A stretch of 64,000 bases of DNA from an uncultured Fluviicola sp. (GCF_902168135.1 NZ_CABHOL010000015.1:466284-530283), one strand, 5' to 3'; counted from the first letter of the stretch, positions 28,401 to 36,544 are shown. Translations and numbers: made by a program. The notes: generated by a model from the sequence alone, not told the origin.

Positions 28401-29780
28401 CGCAGGATTGACCAGATTGTTGAGCACATTCGTGGTTGTTCTTATCCGGATTCTATCGACTGCATAAGCTGTCGTATTGTGGAATGTTCCGTTTGCCGAA
28501 GTTCCGTAACAAACCGTATCGGGGAAGTTTAAATTAAAAGTAGTGTTAAGGTAACCGCTGTATTCCGTATACGAACTTTTGGAGATGCTGTCTTTGACTC
28601 CCTGATAGTTCGTCACCAGGCTGATGGTGTGATTTCCGAAAGCAGGATCAAAAAAATGATTGAGTGTGTCATTGGTGCTGATCAGGTTTGAATCGAAATA
28701 CCATTGGTAGGAGTCCGCATTGGAATTGAGAGCAATGGCGGTAAAAGGTTCCCCGGCGCATGCATGGTCTTCGGAAAGGTAGAATGTTGCCGGTACGTAA
28801 TAAGTAGAAATAAAAGGAAGACTTCGATAACCGAGAGCACCATCCGGTCCTACGGCATATCCCACAGAATTCAGGAATACCATTTCGTTCACATGTTCGG
28901 GCAAAGAGCTGCTTAAATTGTGAATAGAATCCGGTGAAACCAGGATACTGTTGTCTACTGCCGATAATACTGCAAATTTAGTACCCGCAGTAAGCAGATT
29001 CCCATCCGGAAGAAAATCGGTGGTATTTACGGAGAATGGTACCACATATGTATTCAAAATGCTTCCCGTTCCGGTTTTCTTAACAACGGTGCTGTGAGTG
29101 CCAATTGCGTTCGTATAACCGATATAAGTTGTTTCCAGCAGAAAACCGTTCTCGTAGCTGATATCAAAAATTTCTCCCGGTACAGTTGCAGATGTGTAGC
29201 TAAGTCCGTTATCGAAAGAGGTGAGTTTTTTATTGTAACCCCCAATATACCATTGGTTTAATGCGGGATTGTAACATACCGTATGAAAATCTGTGGTTGT
29301 TCCGGACGGAATGCTGCTCCAGGTAGCTCCGTCATTAGTAGAACGGTATATTTTTCCCCATGTTCCTACGGCAACCAGCGTACTTCCGTTCCGGGCCACA
29401 TCGGTCAATTCGTCTGCAACATTGCCAAGGCTGATATTCGTCCAGTTTGCACCGCCGTTATAGGTGAACATCACACCCGCGCTGTACGGACTATAAGACT
29501 TACCAACCGAAAGAATGTGGTTATTGTCGTAGACAATTACCGAGTTATGCTTAAAAAAATTGTTTGTATTGTTGGTAATATTCGTCCAGGATGCCGGGCT
29601 TCCGGTATTTTTGAAAAGATTAAAAGCACCTGCTACGCAAAAGCTGTTGGTCGGATCTTTCGCAATGCAATTAATGTCCAAATGCTGGGTGAAAAGCGTT
29701 TGATGGTTCCACTGCGCATGCGTGAAAGTTGTCAGACATAGAAATAAACCAATGAGAAATGATTTGAATGAAGCGGGCAT
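25407..29780 (-). CDS. Large secreted protein with BNR/YCF48-like N-terminus and T9SS type A sorting domain
   Basis: A 1457-residue exported protein. After the signal peptide (TTFTHAQ) come repeated bladed-propeller segments such as MFTYNGGANWTNIS and IYRSTNDGATWSSIPSG (to about 320), typical of BNR/YCF48-like photosystem-assembly-style propellers. A PKD-like stretch follows (SYQWYFDSN), then long Thr/Asn/Ser-rich beta repeats. A second propeller-like zone (about 720-1090) precedes more Ig-like segments. The C-terminus is a T9SS type A domain (ITVYPNPGRDYLMVDL, LTDLNGKVV, GYYLLTGKL). It is probably a surface adhesin or matrix protein. No enzyme motif is seen. Confidence 0.88.
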   Translation of the reverse strand: MPASFKSFLIGLFLCLTTFTHAQWNHQTLFTQHLDINCIAKDPTNSFCVAGAFNLFKNTGSPASWTNITNNTNNFFKHNSVIVYDNNHILSVGKSYSPYSAGVMFTYNGGANWTNISLGNVADELTDVARNGSTLVAVGTWGKIYRSTNDGATWSSIPSGTTTDFHTVCYNPALNQWYIGGYNKKLTSFDNGLSYTSATVPGEIFDISYENGFLLETTYIGYTNAIGTHSTVVKKTGTGSILNTYVVPFSVNTTDFLPDGNLLTAGTKFAVLSAVDNSILVSPDSIHNLSSSLPEHVNEMVFLNSVGYAVGPDGALGYRSLPFISTYYVPATFYLSEDHACAGEPFTAIALNSNADSYQWYFDSNLISTNDTLNHFFDPAFGNHTISLVTNYQGVKDSISKSSYTEYSGYLNTTFNLNFPDTVCYGTSANGTFHNTTAYAVDRIRIRTTTNVLNNLVNPASQNGTYSVYLANLTAADTVFVEYTQHNACGDTLVSVYPHPVFVYPQTSGAFSVTSSQPTYCFPADSIQFQVVSNLPGINYTIKNNNYIPGSAFPTTTTLNPPTVSTVGTSTFQLPNNSVFYPDYGAEIYAGQFGTIFQYTHPEYINKIAIEIVYNGCPSQTFELASFTVQNPHAMFHHTFGTQINDTVEIFNDQINAAQTWSGTISNGFMNQLSDTVPIMGSYQSGEEQITLINESSYGCSDTITKTHTFLDPVANDTSLVYCFDKEFQKMTVVGSMVDEDDNLYEYGYAQYGLYSTAIIRKISSYGTILWQKALEDWTQNASNRFTAGAIDSLGNTYFARLTNTFAAIYVFDSYGNQLGGPPTSNNLEISEIIVDDSRLLFTNRLGVHVYAIQYTPNLSFSLIQSFPTYIQGLSGNNDHFFLKKIDHDNFIYAARTMNYSIEINGFTAGPYPYLGTMLVGAKLSLSSGFSNQKVLATTTVGNVPLIHSIALDTQNNCYFLVSEFTYGNQELEIMDSIIYLGNGPFKSFLVKTDDEFNLLSLTETNLLSGKIEYWKDDQFLLSGISYDGLKLKRTNNFQSLKNAVSSHAYGLGIATLDTTCSLVKGTNLGLSVNYLYPVVNANSNNIYVSVKNFNLSDTILLPFNGEVVPIDSSFVLKMSTNNCLTQQDTFEICNSDNSFYLNYASQMDSIAYTIHANGVSNSGYFPIENNLIIGSAPNPNNGFTLELFNPQNTLIDSFNYVIKQMYYPDIDSLYTLECQPGLSVYLSDPGITNYEWNFNGSITSGQSFYVSTSGLTLNIPVTVYLTTQDFQGCFGTQEFEVLKLTEAPVTPNLPANMDLICGYPLQLYVDTNSFQNIEWTIFSNQYTNNPLYIPANAITTNGYFTVYINGEDMSGCAFTDQILVDACSNLSLEENELEITVYPNPGRDYLMVDLSADYAEIDLQLTDLNGKVVLTQHTENTHFVRIYIEDLARGYYLLTGKLNSGISIAPISILKD

Positions 29781-29931
29781 ACAGTTGATATTTACCAGAC
29801 AAAGGTAATACTATTTTGGATTGGTCGCCTCGTTTTGGAAAGTTCGAATAGCGTTGCTCCGCTCATTAACTTCATAACCCAGGTTCCTTTCCGGATTGCG
29901 TTGCCCAATGCTTGCTTTAAAAGCAGTGAAG

Positions 29932-30471
29932 TTATTGTTTTTCATCCTTCAGCCATTCATCGTAATTTCTTTTGAAATCATTGTGACGCTTTTGGATGTT
30001 CCATAAGTAGCTTTCAATATCCAGGTCGAATGGTGGCGTGCATTGCTGAATTCCTACAACCCGGGCAATTGGGATGGGTTTGATTTCACTGGCGGCAATA
30101 ATGGCTATTTCCCCGATTGTCAAAGTTCGTTTGTTTCGATCCGAATACACCCTGGTATCGGTTGAATCACTAAAATGCGCTTTTAAATACGGAAGGATTT
30201 CTGTTCCGCTGCCGATCAGTTTGCGACCGCTTTTGCAGGTTTCGATCTGGTCCGAATCGGTTATTTCCGCTGCGATTCCGGAAAGGGATTGTTTGATTTC
30301 GGAAGCAATACGCAGCTCTTTATCGGGTTCCGGCAGCAATCTGCCTTCAGAAGTGTCTATGTTGTTAGCGTCACAGGCTGTTAGCGTCATGAATAAACCA
30401 CATAGGATTCCGAAAGATTTTAGCAGGTCTTTTTCGAAGTATAGAGAAAATGGTTTTTGGAGGTGTTTCAT
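29932..30471 (-). CDS. Lipoprotein of unknown function
   Basis: A 179-residue protein with a hydrophobic segment and lipobox (FMTLTACD, Cys about 33) after a fairly long charged N-terminus. The mature part has no recognised domain; two Cys (ETCKSG, QQCTPPF) may pair. Its start lies 5 bases downstream of the ParE-like toxin stop, so it could be co-transcribed with the toxin module, although its coding style resembles the core genes. Confidence 0.6.
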   Translation of the reverse strand: MKHLQKPFSLYFEKDLLKSFGILCGLFMTLTACDANNIDTSEGRLLPEPDKELRIASEIKQSLSGIAAEITDSDQIETCKSGRKLIGSGTEILPYLKAHFSDSTDTRVYSDRNKRTLTIGEIAIIAASEIKPIPIARVVGIQQCTPPFDLDIESYLWNIQKRHNDFKRNYDEWLKDEKQ

Positions 30472-30476
30472 GACAT

Positions 30477-30764
30477 TTATATCAATTGATTCAGATCTTG
30501 TCTTCCGATAATTGTCATTATCTCAACAAAATCACCATTGGCCTTAAAGAATATACTATCAACACCGCAAACACAACGCCTGTATCCAGGTTTAATAAAA
30601 TCAACAGATTCGAATAAGTGTGGGTTTTTCGCAATTAATTCAAAGTAATCGAAGAAAGATTCAAAATACTTATCAGCTTGTTTTATACCAAACTGTTTTA
30701 CACCATAGTGGTGAATTCGTATCAAATCTTCCTTTGCAATGTTGCTTAATTTGTACTTACTCAC
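30477..30764 (-). CDS. ParE/RelE-family toxin
   Basis: A 95-residue protein of the ParE/RelE toxin superfamily. It starts YKLSNIAKEDLIRIHHYGVKQFG, the standard N-terminal helix pair. It then has HLFESVDFIKPGYRRCVCG and ends IMTIIGRQDLNQLI, matching the usual C-terminal beta strands (IIRILHxRQD). ParE members poison gyrase and RelE members cleave mRNA; the sequence fits ParE better. Start is a GTG overlapping the antitoxin gene by 8 bases. Operon order antitoxin-toxin is normal. Confidence 0.88.
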   Translation of the reverse strand: MSKYKLSNIAKEDLIRIHHYGVKQFGIKQADKYFESFFDYFELIAKNPHLFESVDFIKPGYRRCVCGVDSIFFKANGDFVEIMTIIGRQDLNQLI

Positions 30765-30996
30765 TAAGTAAGCTTTTGGACTGCTTCAGGATGTCAGATT
30801 TGGATTCAGTTGTAAATCCGGAGCTTTCAGCTCTTTCTAACTTTAATCTAATGAAGTCGATTTGTTTTTGTTGATTTCTTGCTTGTCGAATTAAATCATT
30901 GACCAATTCACTCTTGCTTGAATATTCTTTATTCTCAATTTGGCTTTTTAACCATTCATCATTTGGTTCTGTAAAGGAAATGCTTTGTCTTCTCAT
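30757..30996 (-). CDS. ParD-like antitoxin
   Basis: A 79-residue protein: RRQSISFTEPNDEWLKSQIENKEYSSKSELVNDLIRQAR is a ribbon-helix-helix DNA-binding domain, and the charged C-terminal half would wrap the toxin. It overlaps the ParE-like toxin gene and probably autoregulates the pair by binding upstream of its start at 30996. The family match is clear, the toxin partner is adjacent and the length is typical. Confidence 0.88.
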   Translation of the reverse strand: MRRQSISFTEPNDEWLKSQIENKEYSSKSELVNDLIRQARNQQKQIDFIRLKLERAESSGFTTESKSDILKQSKSLLSE

Positions 30997-31050
30997 GATA
31001 CACGTGTTGTGGTGTAAATTTACACCAATTCTGCATCAATTGCAAAAGTT

Positions 31051-32526
31051 CTATTCAACTCCCTCAATCTGCTTCAAATGCTGTTCCACCTGGTATTGAT
31101 TGAAATTGTCCCACTTAGGAACCGTTTTCGGTTTATCACCCAGCATGCTGTCGATGCAGGTATTGTGGTCTTTGTATTTCTCGTGCAATACTTCAATGAT
31201 CCGGAAGAAAAAGGCATCCAGCATTGTAATTGCGTCGAATTCGGATTGGAGCGCTGAAAGGTTTAGTACTTCCAGTACTTCCTGTTTTTCTTCGGAAGTA
31301 ATTTCTGTTTGATAACCGAACTTCAGCGATTTGAACACGAGATTGTTCCATACCACACTGTCGTGGCACCACGGCACATCCGGAACGTGTAAGGAGTGTT
31401 CGCAAACGATAATAATAGCATGAAGCAGATCCGGCAGATAACTTGCCGGGAATTCGTCGAAACTTCGGAACTCGAAACCACTTTGGTACATTTTTTCCTG
31501 GTTGAAGTCCAAACCGATATCTGAAAGCAGCTCGTAGTCAAAGTCTGATTCTACCTGGTCGCGCCACCAAATGTTTTCTTCTTTTTCAAACCTCAGGAGT
31601 TTCCGGAATTCTTCTACCTGGTAAGTCAGGATCTTTCCTTTCGCCATGACTTTGTTGAAGGTTCCCACTCCGGTGTATCGCGACATGGCATTGCGCATGG
31701 AACCGCCGGCGAATTGGTGGTTTAACCCGTGTTTCGAACTGATGACCTGCATGATGTCCGGACTGCCCAGCGTTGCTATGAATAGCGGTTCGAACCACTG
31801 AAGCAGGTAAATCGCATTGGCGTGTTTGGCTTCAAAACCCGCATAATCTACGATCCGGCTGTTTTCCGTTAGCGTTGGCAGGGTCATATGGAAATGATAG
31901 GTGCCGTTATTGAACAGCACAATGTTTTCCTGGTTCGACACAAACATGTTGAACCCGATGTTGTAGTTCGGGAAATGTAAGTGCCCGTTCAGGACACCTG
32001 ATTCATTGATTTTATCGATAAAGAGCTTCTTGGTAGCAGCCAGTTCATCACATGAATCGGGAATGGTCCTGTTTTCAAAGTACCTGGTCACAAATTCGAT
32101 CGAATCACCGTCAAAATTCACAGATCCCATCGGGTTGGTCTTTTGGGTCAGCATACTTTGGATATTGTAAGGCTGGGTTTCCAGGAAGTTTTCCAAAATA
32201 GACTTTCCGAGGTATTCCGGGTTATCAGCCGCCGGATTGGTCGATGCGATCGTTTTATGCTGGTAATTTAAATCAATTTTATCCAGTGAATGGCTATTGA
32301 TCATTCGGCTTACCCGGTAATTGTGATCTTTAGTCAGGCCGTTTTCCAGCACAGATGCCAGTATTCCTGATTTATAGCACTTTCTATAATCGATGCTGTA
32401 GCGTTCGCAGCCAATTTTTTCTTGTATGAATCCACCGGAAACAATCATTGATTCTTCGAATTGCATGTAGGTTTCGTTTTCTAATCCAATTCCCCAATAG
32501 TATTTTTGTTTCGGTTTCTCTTTCAT
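31051..32526 (-). CDS. Putative carboxylate-amine ligase (amidoligase/GCS-like)
   Basis: A 491-residue cytosolic protein. The N-terminus has YYWGIGLENETYMQF, which resembles the GxExE strand of the glutamine-synthetase-fold carboxylate-amine ligases (amidoligase, gamma-glutamylcysteine synthetase). NGTYHFHMTLPTL (about 223-235) would fit the HxH-type strand and GGSMRNAMSRY a later binding loop. Such enzymes join an amino group to a carboxylate using ATP. The gene follows a papain-like peptidase gene, a pairing reported for amidoligases. This is remote motif recognition, not a full family match, and no substrate is known. It lies between the ParDE and HepT-MntA modules. Confidence 0.4.
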   Translation of the reverse strand: MKEKPKQKYYWGIGLENETYMQFEESMIVSGGFIQEKIGCERYSIDYRKCYKSGILASVLENGLTKDHNYRVSRMINSHSLDKIDLNYQHKTIASTNPAADNPEYLGKSILENFLETQPYNIQSMLTQKTNPMGSVNFDGDSIEFVTRYFENRTIPDSCDELAATKKLFIDKINESGVLNGHLHFPNYNIGFNMFVSNQENIVLFNNGTYHFHMTLPTLTENSRIVDYAGFEAKHANAIYLLQWFEPLFIATLGSPDIMQVISSKHGLNHQFAGGSMRNAMSRYTGVGTFNKVMAKGKILTYQVEEFRKLLRFEKEENIWWRDQVESDFDYELLSDIGLDFNQEKMYQSGFEFRSFDEFPASYLPDLLHAIIIVCEHSLHVPDVPWCHDSVVWNNLVFKSLKFGYQTEITSEEKQEVLEVLNLSALQSEFDAITMLDAFFFRIIEVLHEKYKDHNTCIDSMLGDKPKTVPKWDNFNQYQVEQHLKQIEGVE

Positions 32527-32642
32527 TTATTTTTATGTTCTTTATTAGAATTCGGGTAATTTTCTTTACCACAGATTCGCAGATTTTAAAGGCACCTACC
32601 GGATGTCTTCTGTAATTGTATTATTTTAAACCACTGTACATC

Positions 32643-32667
32643 AAGCGAGACCGGTAGGCTCGCTTTT
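32643..32667. other. Hairpin in the gap between peptidase and ligase genes
   Basis: A 7-bp stem (AAGCGAG with CTCGCTT) has a 9-base loop and Ts on the plus-strand side only. It may be a weak terminator or an mRNA structure; CCTACCGG/CCGGTAGG also occur inverted around it (32596-32658). Confidence 0.35.
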
Positions 32668-32722
32668 TATTTGTGCATCAGTGGGGATATATAACCCGTT
32701 ATTAGTAGTTTTCAACAATGTG

Positions 32723-33457
32723 CTAGTCGTGGTAAAAGAACACATGCGAAGAATACCGCTCGTGGTTCCACCAGTCTTTCCGTGCTTTTGCAAAATAGTT
32801 GTAATTCAGTTTCCCGGCCTGCGACTGTAAAGGATAGATTACAACCCCATTCTCGCGGTATGCTTTTTTGGCAGCAGTTTCCGGAACAATGGGCGCGATG
32901 TGACCCGAAAGCCCTTTGATTTTCCGTTTGGCGCAAATGATTCCCACTCCGCCTTCTTCGTTTACTTTCCGCTGGATCTCGTCCAGGTCCGTTAGTTGCT
33001 TCCAGCCGAAACTCGGTCCCCATTCCGACAGCCAGTCGTGGATAGCGCTCGAATAGATCCGTGCAACCGTTTGGTCGAAAACCGGGATGACTTCCTCTCC
33101 GGCGAGTACTTTTTCGAGTGATTCGGCCGTCCACCAGACGGTAGGCAAATACACCCGTGCGAAATAGCAAAAATCATAGGCATAAACGTTGCAATAGGTA
33201 TCATCAACAGTACGCTGGTAGCGCAGGTTGTGTTTCACATCCAGTTTATCGATCAGTTTTTCGATGCTTGCCCGTTTGGTTTCCGCACTCGTCAGATCGC
33301 GGTAAGGAATATCCGGATCGCTGAGCGGATGCGGTTTTTCTTCCATGGAGTCCAGCCGCGATTTCGGGCTTGGCAATAAATGGGCAGGTTTTATGTGCCT
33401 ATCCAGTTTTGTATCTTCAAGCACTGTTGTATGATTTGTTGTAATTTCTTGTTTCAT
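32723..33457 (-). CDS. Papain-fold (NlpC/CHAP-like) cysteine peptidase or amidase
   Basis: A 244-residue protein without a signal peptide. DDTYCNVYAYDFCYFARVYLP near residues 84-104 looks like the catalytic-Cys helix of papain-like amidases, with WW following. GLSGHIAPIVPE (about 180-191) supplies the likely His on the next strand. The C-terminus (KDWWNHERYSSHVFFYHD) completes the fold. Domains of this kind cut peptide or isopeptide bonds, often in cell wall. It lies directly upstream of the ligase-like gene on the same strand, 196 bases apart. The recognition is by motif pattern; specificity is unknown. Confidence 0.5.
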   Translation of the reverse strand: MKQEITTNHTTVLEDTKLDRHIKPAHLLPSPKSRLDSMEEKPHPLSDPDIPYRDLTSAETKRASIEKLIDKLDVKHNLRYQRTVDDTYCNVYAYDFCYFARVYLPTVWWTAESLEKVLAGEEVIPVFDQTVARIYSSAIHDWLSEWGPSFGWKQLTDLDEIQRKVNEEGGVGIICAKRKIKGLSGHIAPIVPETAAKKAYRENGVVIYPLQSQAGKLNYNYFAKARKDWWNHERYSSHVFFYHD

Positions 33458-33528
33458 CTTCCTCTTTTCTGTTTACACATAGAGACTGCAATCCGGCTAA
33501 AATTACAATTTTTAATGGGAAAAGGAAT

Positions 33529-34464
33529 TCAATCCTCCCGCAATTTTAGTTGTATTTTCAAAACACGGAAACCTACGTATGGAGATGGGAGTTTGTAGGT
33601 TTCGGTTGATGATTTTCTTAAATAGAAAACCGGACTATGCCATGATCCGCCGCGTGTTGTGCAATACCAGGTTGAATCCAGTTTGTAATAACTTTCCGTT
33701 ATTTCTGCAACATTTCCCGACATATTCCACGCACCCCAATAATTCGGATTATAGGACCAGACATTCATTGGACCGTTTACATAGGATTCGTAACCAACCG
33801 AATCTGAGTTTTGAAAGGTGATACGATCCGTTAAATGGTTGTAGCGAATTTGATCCTGGTCAAATTCCGCATAGTTTGCAAGAGGCAGCTGATTTTTGTT
33901 TCTCCAGTAATTTCCCTCCCAGGCAAAGGACGAATCGATTTCTTTTTTCTCATTAAACAACTCCAACCATTCAAAAGGTTTGAATAAACGGTAAAAAACC
34001 AACGAATCCGGCTCGATCTTGTTTAACCAGGTAACAAAAGCCGTAGCGTTTTCGGGAGTAATGTTTACAACCGGGTGATTCCCGAACGCTTCCAAATTAT
34101 CATAGTTCCGGGCCATTGAATCTGCAAAGTCAAAATCTTCCGAGTAAGCTCTCCAGTTGAAGGTTTTTGGTTTGTGCTTTTCATAACCCAATGAATCGGA
34201 TACTTTCAGGTATGCAACAAACTTGAGGTATTGCTTATTGGTAACTTCTGTTTGTCCGCCCCAATAAAAAGCAGTCATGGAATCAATTTCTTTCGGATAC
34301 CTGAACCCAAGAATTTGATGATACGGGTCTTTCGAAGCTTCTCCCTTTTTGAAATAAACAAAAGTCAAATCATTTCCGTTTTTGCTGCGTGTTTTCTGAA
34401 ATTTCCGGGCAGTGCTGCATGAAAAGAGAATTGCCAGGGTTAGAATACCGAAGAATATTTTCAT
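33529..34464 (-). CDS. SUMF1/formylglycine-like lipoprotein (GldK/J-like fold)
   Basis: A lipoprotein (lipobox LFSC) with a SUMF1/FGE-sulfatase-like domain. FYWGGQTEVTNKQYLKFVAYL, NHPVVNITPENATAFVTWLN, AWNMSGNVAEIT and TTRGGSWHSP then YVGFRVLK are the successive motif blocks. GldK and GldJ, lipoproteins of gliding and T9SS, share this fold, so it may belong to the envelope machinery. It is about 311 residues, shorter than GldJ/K, and may be a free-standing paralogue. The upstream HepT gene is on the same strand, 19 bases away. Confidence 0.75.
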   Translation of the reverse strand: MKIFFGILTLAILFSCSTARKFQKTRSKNGNDLTFVYFKKGEASKDPYHQILGFRYPKEIDSMTAFYWGGQTEVTNKQYLKFVAYLKVSDSLGYEKHKPKTFNWRAYSEDFDFADSMARNYDNLEAFGNHPVVNITPENATAFVTWLNKIEPDSLVFYRLFKPFEWLELFNEKKEIDSSFAWEGNYWRNKNQLPLANYAEFDQDQIRYNHLTDRITFQNSDSVGYESYVNGPMNVWSYNPNYWGAWNMSGNVAEITESYYKLDSTWYCTTRGGSWHSPVFYLRKSSTETYKLPSPYVGFRVLKIQLKLRED

Positions 34465-34483
34465 CTTGTTTTCTTTAAGGATT

Positions 34484-34822
34484 TTAAGAATCCTTTATAG
34501 TCTTTATCTGATCTGAAAGCAAAGGAATATGATTCTGAATAATTCCCCAGATCATTTCGGGTTCAATTGAATCATAAGCATGTGCGATGATATTTCTTAA
34601 TCCGATTATATTTTTCGCGGAAGTGATTTGAATGGTAGGATCGATCTCAATAATATTTCGAATAGCTTCACCGATAATTTCTAAGTCTCTTTCAATGGCT
34701 CTTTGCAGGATAATGTCTGCTTGGAAAGCATGAAAATTATTGTTCGCCTTTGCTTTTACAACTTCAATTTCCTGAATCACACTTTGAATATCAAGAATGT
34801 ATTTTAAAATTTTAGGCTGCAT
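34484..34822 (-). CDS. hepT: HepT-like HEPN toxin (DUF86)
   Basis: A 112-residue HEPN-fold RNase toxin. The Rx4HxY motif is present as RNIIAHAY near residues 76-83, where Arg and His are catalytic and the Tyr is the usual site of AMPylation by the partner MntA. IERDLEIIGEAIRNI is the conserved helix of DUF86. It overlaps the nucleotidyltransferase gene by 11 bases, as is usual for HepT-MntA pairs. Role: reversible growth arrest or phage defence. Expression is probably autoregulated. Confidence 0.9.
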   Translation of the reverse strand: MQPKILKYILDIQSVIQEIEVVKAKANNNFHAFQADIILQRAIERDLEIIGEAIRNIIEIDPTIQITSAKNIIGLRNIIAHAYDSIEPEMIWGIIQNHIPLLSDQIKTIKDS

Positions 34823-35120
34823 AGAGATCCACCTTTGAGCGATTAATTTCCTCGATCAGGATTGGGTTTTTAAGTGACTTCAGTGAAACAAGATCAATCT
34901 TTCTTCCCATGAGGTTTTCCAGTTTTTCTAAAAGAGAAAAGTAATTGTCGGCATAATCAAGTACATCGATTTTATCAGAGAACTCTACCAGGAAATCAAA
35001 GTCACTGTTTTCATGCATATCATCCTTCGCAGCCGAACCAAACAGGGCAAAAGATTCCACGTTATGCATTTTGCATAAAGAAATGATTTCATCTAGTTTA
35101 TCTTCGATTAATTTGATCAT
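34812..35120 (-). CDS. mntA: MntA-like antitoxin nucleotidyltransferase
   Basis: A 102-residue minimal nucleotidyltransferase. I start it at the ATG at 35120; a TTG at 35129 adds three residues. FALFGSAAKDDMHENSDFDF contains the GSx10DxD motif expected for active enzymes. In described systems MntA adds AMP to the Tyr of HepT and so neutralises it. It is first in the pair and overlaps hepT. The match in motif, size and order is strong. Confidence 0.9.
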   Translation of the reverse strand: MIKLIEDKLDEIISLCKMHNVESFALFGSAAKDDMHENSDFDFLVEFSDKIDVLDYADNYFSLLEKLENLMGRKIDLVSLKSLKNPILIEEINRSKVDLYAA

Positions 35121-35212
35121 CTTACTCAAAGATACTAGTTTTTTTCATACCTATTCGTTAGCAGCTATTGCCGAACCAGGATCTTTCGGATTTAAGTAAA
35201 TGACTGTATTTG

Positions 35213-35410
35213 TCAATTCAAATTCAATGCAAACCCAAGTCAGGATTTCGATTCGTAGATCCAGGTACTTTTGTTCTTGTCCGGGAGATTGTCAAAACCG
35301 AACGCAAGTCTCACCGTGAAGCGATTGATAGCAAAAATTCCTGCCAGTCCTTTACTCCAAACAATCCCGTCATATTCCTGCTGCAATGCATTGTTTGCCG
35401 GTTTAAGGAT
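35213..35410 (-). pseudogene. Remnant of the C-terminal part of an outer-membrane barrel protein
   Basis: Read on the minus strand this frame gives [17 protein letters not shown], then [20 protein letters not shown], then TWIYESKS. It meets a TGA at 35242-35240 and then continues in frame LGFALNLN to a stop at 35213. The style (WIY...LGF ending) is that of Bacteroidetes barrel C-termini, and the TGA sits where a Trp (TGG) is expected. There is no start: upstream it runs into the oxidoreductase gene. It looks like a decayed, 5'-truncated gene. The paralogue of origin is not in the window. Confidence 0.5.
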
Positions 35411-36367
35411 TTATAACTCTTCCTCCCAAACCATAGCCACTTTTCCTTTTGTCCGCATGGCTTCAATGTAGCCGATTGCTTCCGGAAGTCTTTCAATAGG
35501 AAAAATGTGTTCGATGTGGGGAGTGATTTTCTTTTCTTTTACCAAAGCGGCAAGCGTTTCCAGGTCTTTGGAGTTGGCCTCAGCGGTGAATTGTGTCAAA
35601 GAGAATTTGCTGAAAACGTTTTTCAATAAGGTCGAAACCATCCTTCCCACAGTGGTGAAACCAACCATGACCCCGCGCCGGCCCATGCGTTTATAATCGC
35701 TGAAAGTCAGGTTCCCGTTGGTGTCAATCACCAAATCGTATTTCCCGGAGTGCCCGTGGATATTTTCCCGGTCGTAGGCAATGACCTTGTCGGCACCCAA
35801 TGACTGCACAAAGTCTGCATTCTTGGCTGAACAAACGGCTGTAACATGTGCTCCGTAAGCTTTAGCGATCTGAACGGCAAAATGCCCCACACCTCCGGAT
35901 CCGCCATTGATCAGGACCGTTTCTCCTTTTCTCACAAGACCGTGAGTGATAACAGCCTGCAAAGCGGTCAGGCCGGCAACGGGCATGCAGGCCATTTCTA
36001 TAAAGCTGCTTCCTTCGGGCATTTTGGCACAGATCTTTTCTTCCGCACAGATATATTCTGCAAACGCTCCGCCAGAGAGTGATTCCCCAAAGACGTGGTC
36101 ACCAACTTTGAATCGCGTGATATTCTTTCCGGCTGCTTCCACAATTCCGGCAAAGTCAGCGCCTGGGATGAGGTCTTTGGGCTTGAACAATCCGAAGGTC
36201 AATCGGGCAAAGTAGGGCTTTCCGCGCAGAATGTGCCAGTCGGCCGGATTGGCAGAGTTTGCAAAGACTTTAATCTTTAATTGATTATCCTTCAATGCGG
36301 GCTGTTCGACCTCTTCCAGTTTTAAAACTTCTGGTCCGCCGTACCTGGTTTTGGTGTAAGCTTTCAT
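35411..36367 (-). CDS. MDR-family NAD(P)-dependent alcohol dehydrogenase / quinone oxidoreductase
   Basis: A zinc-independent medium-chain dehydrogenase-like protein, 318 residues. GADFAGIVEAAGKNITRFKVGD is the substrate-domain motif and GGSGGVGHFAVQIAKAYGAHV the NADP Rossmann loop. It lacks the zinc ligands of true alcohol dehydrogenases, pointing to a quinone oxidoreductase or enoyl reductase-like enzyme. It lies on the same strand as an AraC regulator and an SDR gene, suggesting a regulated oxidoreductase group. The substrate is unknown. Confidence 0.88.
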   Translation of the reverse strand: MKAYTKTRYGGPEVLKLEEVEQPALKDNQLKIKVFANSANPADWHILRGKPYFARLTFGLFKPKDLIPGADFAGIVEAAGKNITRFKVGDHVFGESLSGGAFAEYICAEEKICAKMPEGSSFIEMACMPVAGLTALQAVITHGLVRKGETVLINGGSGGVGHFAVQIAKAYGAHVTAVCSAKNADFVQSLGADKVIAYDRENIHGHSGKYDLVIDTNGNLTFSDYKRMGRRGVMVGFTTVGRMVSTLLKNVFSKFSLTQFTAEANSKDLETLAALVKEKKITPHIEHIFPIERLPEAIGYIEAMRTKGKVAMVWEEEL

Positions 36368-36544
36368 GCTGCGTTCTGATTCGTTATTCGTGATACAGGT
36401 TCCGCAATCCGAAACCTTCGAACCAAAATTAGGCGGTTTTAATTTCCGGGTTCCGGCTGTTGTGAAGAAAGACCGGATAACGGTGCCGGGCGGTCGACAG
36501 AGATTTTGAATGTTTTGATTCGGGATGAATAATGCTTATAAGTT

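Noticed and set aside
35311..35496. A 61-codon minus-strand frame at the oxidoreductase 3' end
   Set aside because: It overlaps the oxidoreductase gene out of frame; the other frame (pseudogene 35213-35410) gives clearly better barrel-like sequence.
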